From: JAENWH01 sp038248745
GTDB lineage: Bacteria > Bacillota > Clostridia > Peptostreptococcales > Anaerovoracaceae
Reading direction: 5' to 3'
NCBI GenBank assembly: GCA_038248745.1
Contig: JBBRXC010000084.1
Coordinates: 1-7,220, forward strand
DNA: 7,220 nt
This document shows positions 7,198 through 7,220 of the stretch, piece after piece (within the stretch, counting starts at the first letter, position 1; the number at the start of each line of letters is the position of its first letter). The position numbers and the translations under genes are program-made. The notes beneath the pieces were generated by a model that did no database searches, was not told the origin of the DNA, and saw nothing but the letters and a program-made list of their open reading frames with translations.

Positions 7198-7216
7198 TTG
7201 GGAGCGTTGCTCCCAA
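7198..7216. repeat. Inverted repeat 4: 8-bp stem, GTT loop
   Basis: TTGGGAGC (7198-7205) pairs perfectly with GCTCCCAA (7209-7216) around GTT. It is followed by ACCC and not by a T-run on either strand, which argues against an intrinsic terminator and for a protein-binding or nick-site role. Confidence 0.75.
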
Positions 7217-7220
7217 ACCC

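Larger units (their letters stand above)
7073..7220. other. Hairpin-rich noncoding region after the operon; candidate oriT or relaxosome site
   Basis: The 148 bases after the Toprim stop hold no convincing gene on either strand in the window. Between 7118 and 7216 there are four perfect inverted repeats in succession, each with a three-base loop, listed separately; 56 of those 99 bases lie in stem arms. The decamer TCCCATACCC (7180-7189) recurs as TCCCAAACCC (7211-7220), 31 bases apart, each directly after or inside a GGGAG-containing palindrome. Conjugative elements often place inverted repeats of this kind at oriT, upstream of a MobC-like protein and relaxase. No T-run follows the hairpins, so a plain terminator explains them poorly. 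The oriT reading is inference, because the needed relaxase gene would be outside the window. Confidence 0.4.

Noticed and set aside
7198..7216. Inverted repeat 4 as the intrinsic terminator of the operon
   Set aside because: The stem is strong, but no run of Ts follows on either strand (AACCC on plus, GTATTAAA on minus).
1..7220. CRISPR array, tRNA or rRNA gene, insertion sequence, transposase or integrase
   Set aside because: I saw no regularly spaced repeats, no RNA gene pattern and no recombinase motif anywhere in the window. The only repeats are the terminal hairpins.

Overview
The window looks like part of the DNA-processing module of an integrative and conjugative element, or a related conjugative plasmid, from a low-GC Gram-positive bacterium (Firmicutes, most likely a clostridial-type host). 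This rests on AT-rich coding sequence with A/T-rich third positions, purine-rich Shine-Dalgarno sites, two TTG starts, and above all the gene set. A giant methylase/SNF2-type helicase fusion next to a JAB-domain (RadC-family) protein and a DUF3991/Toprim protein is typical of Tn1549-like and other Firmicutes conjugative elements. No chromosomal housekeeping gene is present, and the host cannot be named from this stretch.

Layout: five genes run in one direction with almost no gaps. (1) A very large protein, open at the left edge of the window, carries an N6-adenine methylase-like domain followed by a complete set of superfamily 2 (SNF2-like) helicase motifs; it ends at 4839. (2) A stem-loop plus T-run terminator overlaps its stop codon. 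(3) An 82-residue protein of unknown function follows. (4) A 236-residue JAB/JAMM protein starts 1 base later. (5) A second small protein of 86 residues, visibly a paralogue of the first, starts 2 bases later. (6) A 320-residue DUF3991/Toprim protein starts 3 bases later and ends at 7072. (7) The last 148 bases have no gene but hold four consecutive perfect inverted repeats, each with a three-base loop, two of which belong to a repeated unit about 31 bases apart.

Reading of the whole: the three enzymes fit DNA handling around conjugative transfer (strand unwinding or remodelling, possible adenine methylation of incoming DNA, metal-dependent hydrolase chemistry, primase/topoisomerase-like nucleotidyl chemistry). 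The two small paralogues are interleaved with the enzymes, each directly ahead of one. The three enzymes, but not the small proteins, end in the same kind of acidic tail, finishing E-[ML]-E-[LVI]. That shared tail, the interleaved paralogue pair and the hairpin cluster after the operon are the observations most worth following. The hairpin cluster is a plausible origin-of-transfer or relaxosome site, but no relaxase gene is visible inside the window to prove it.
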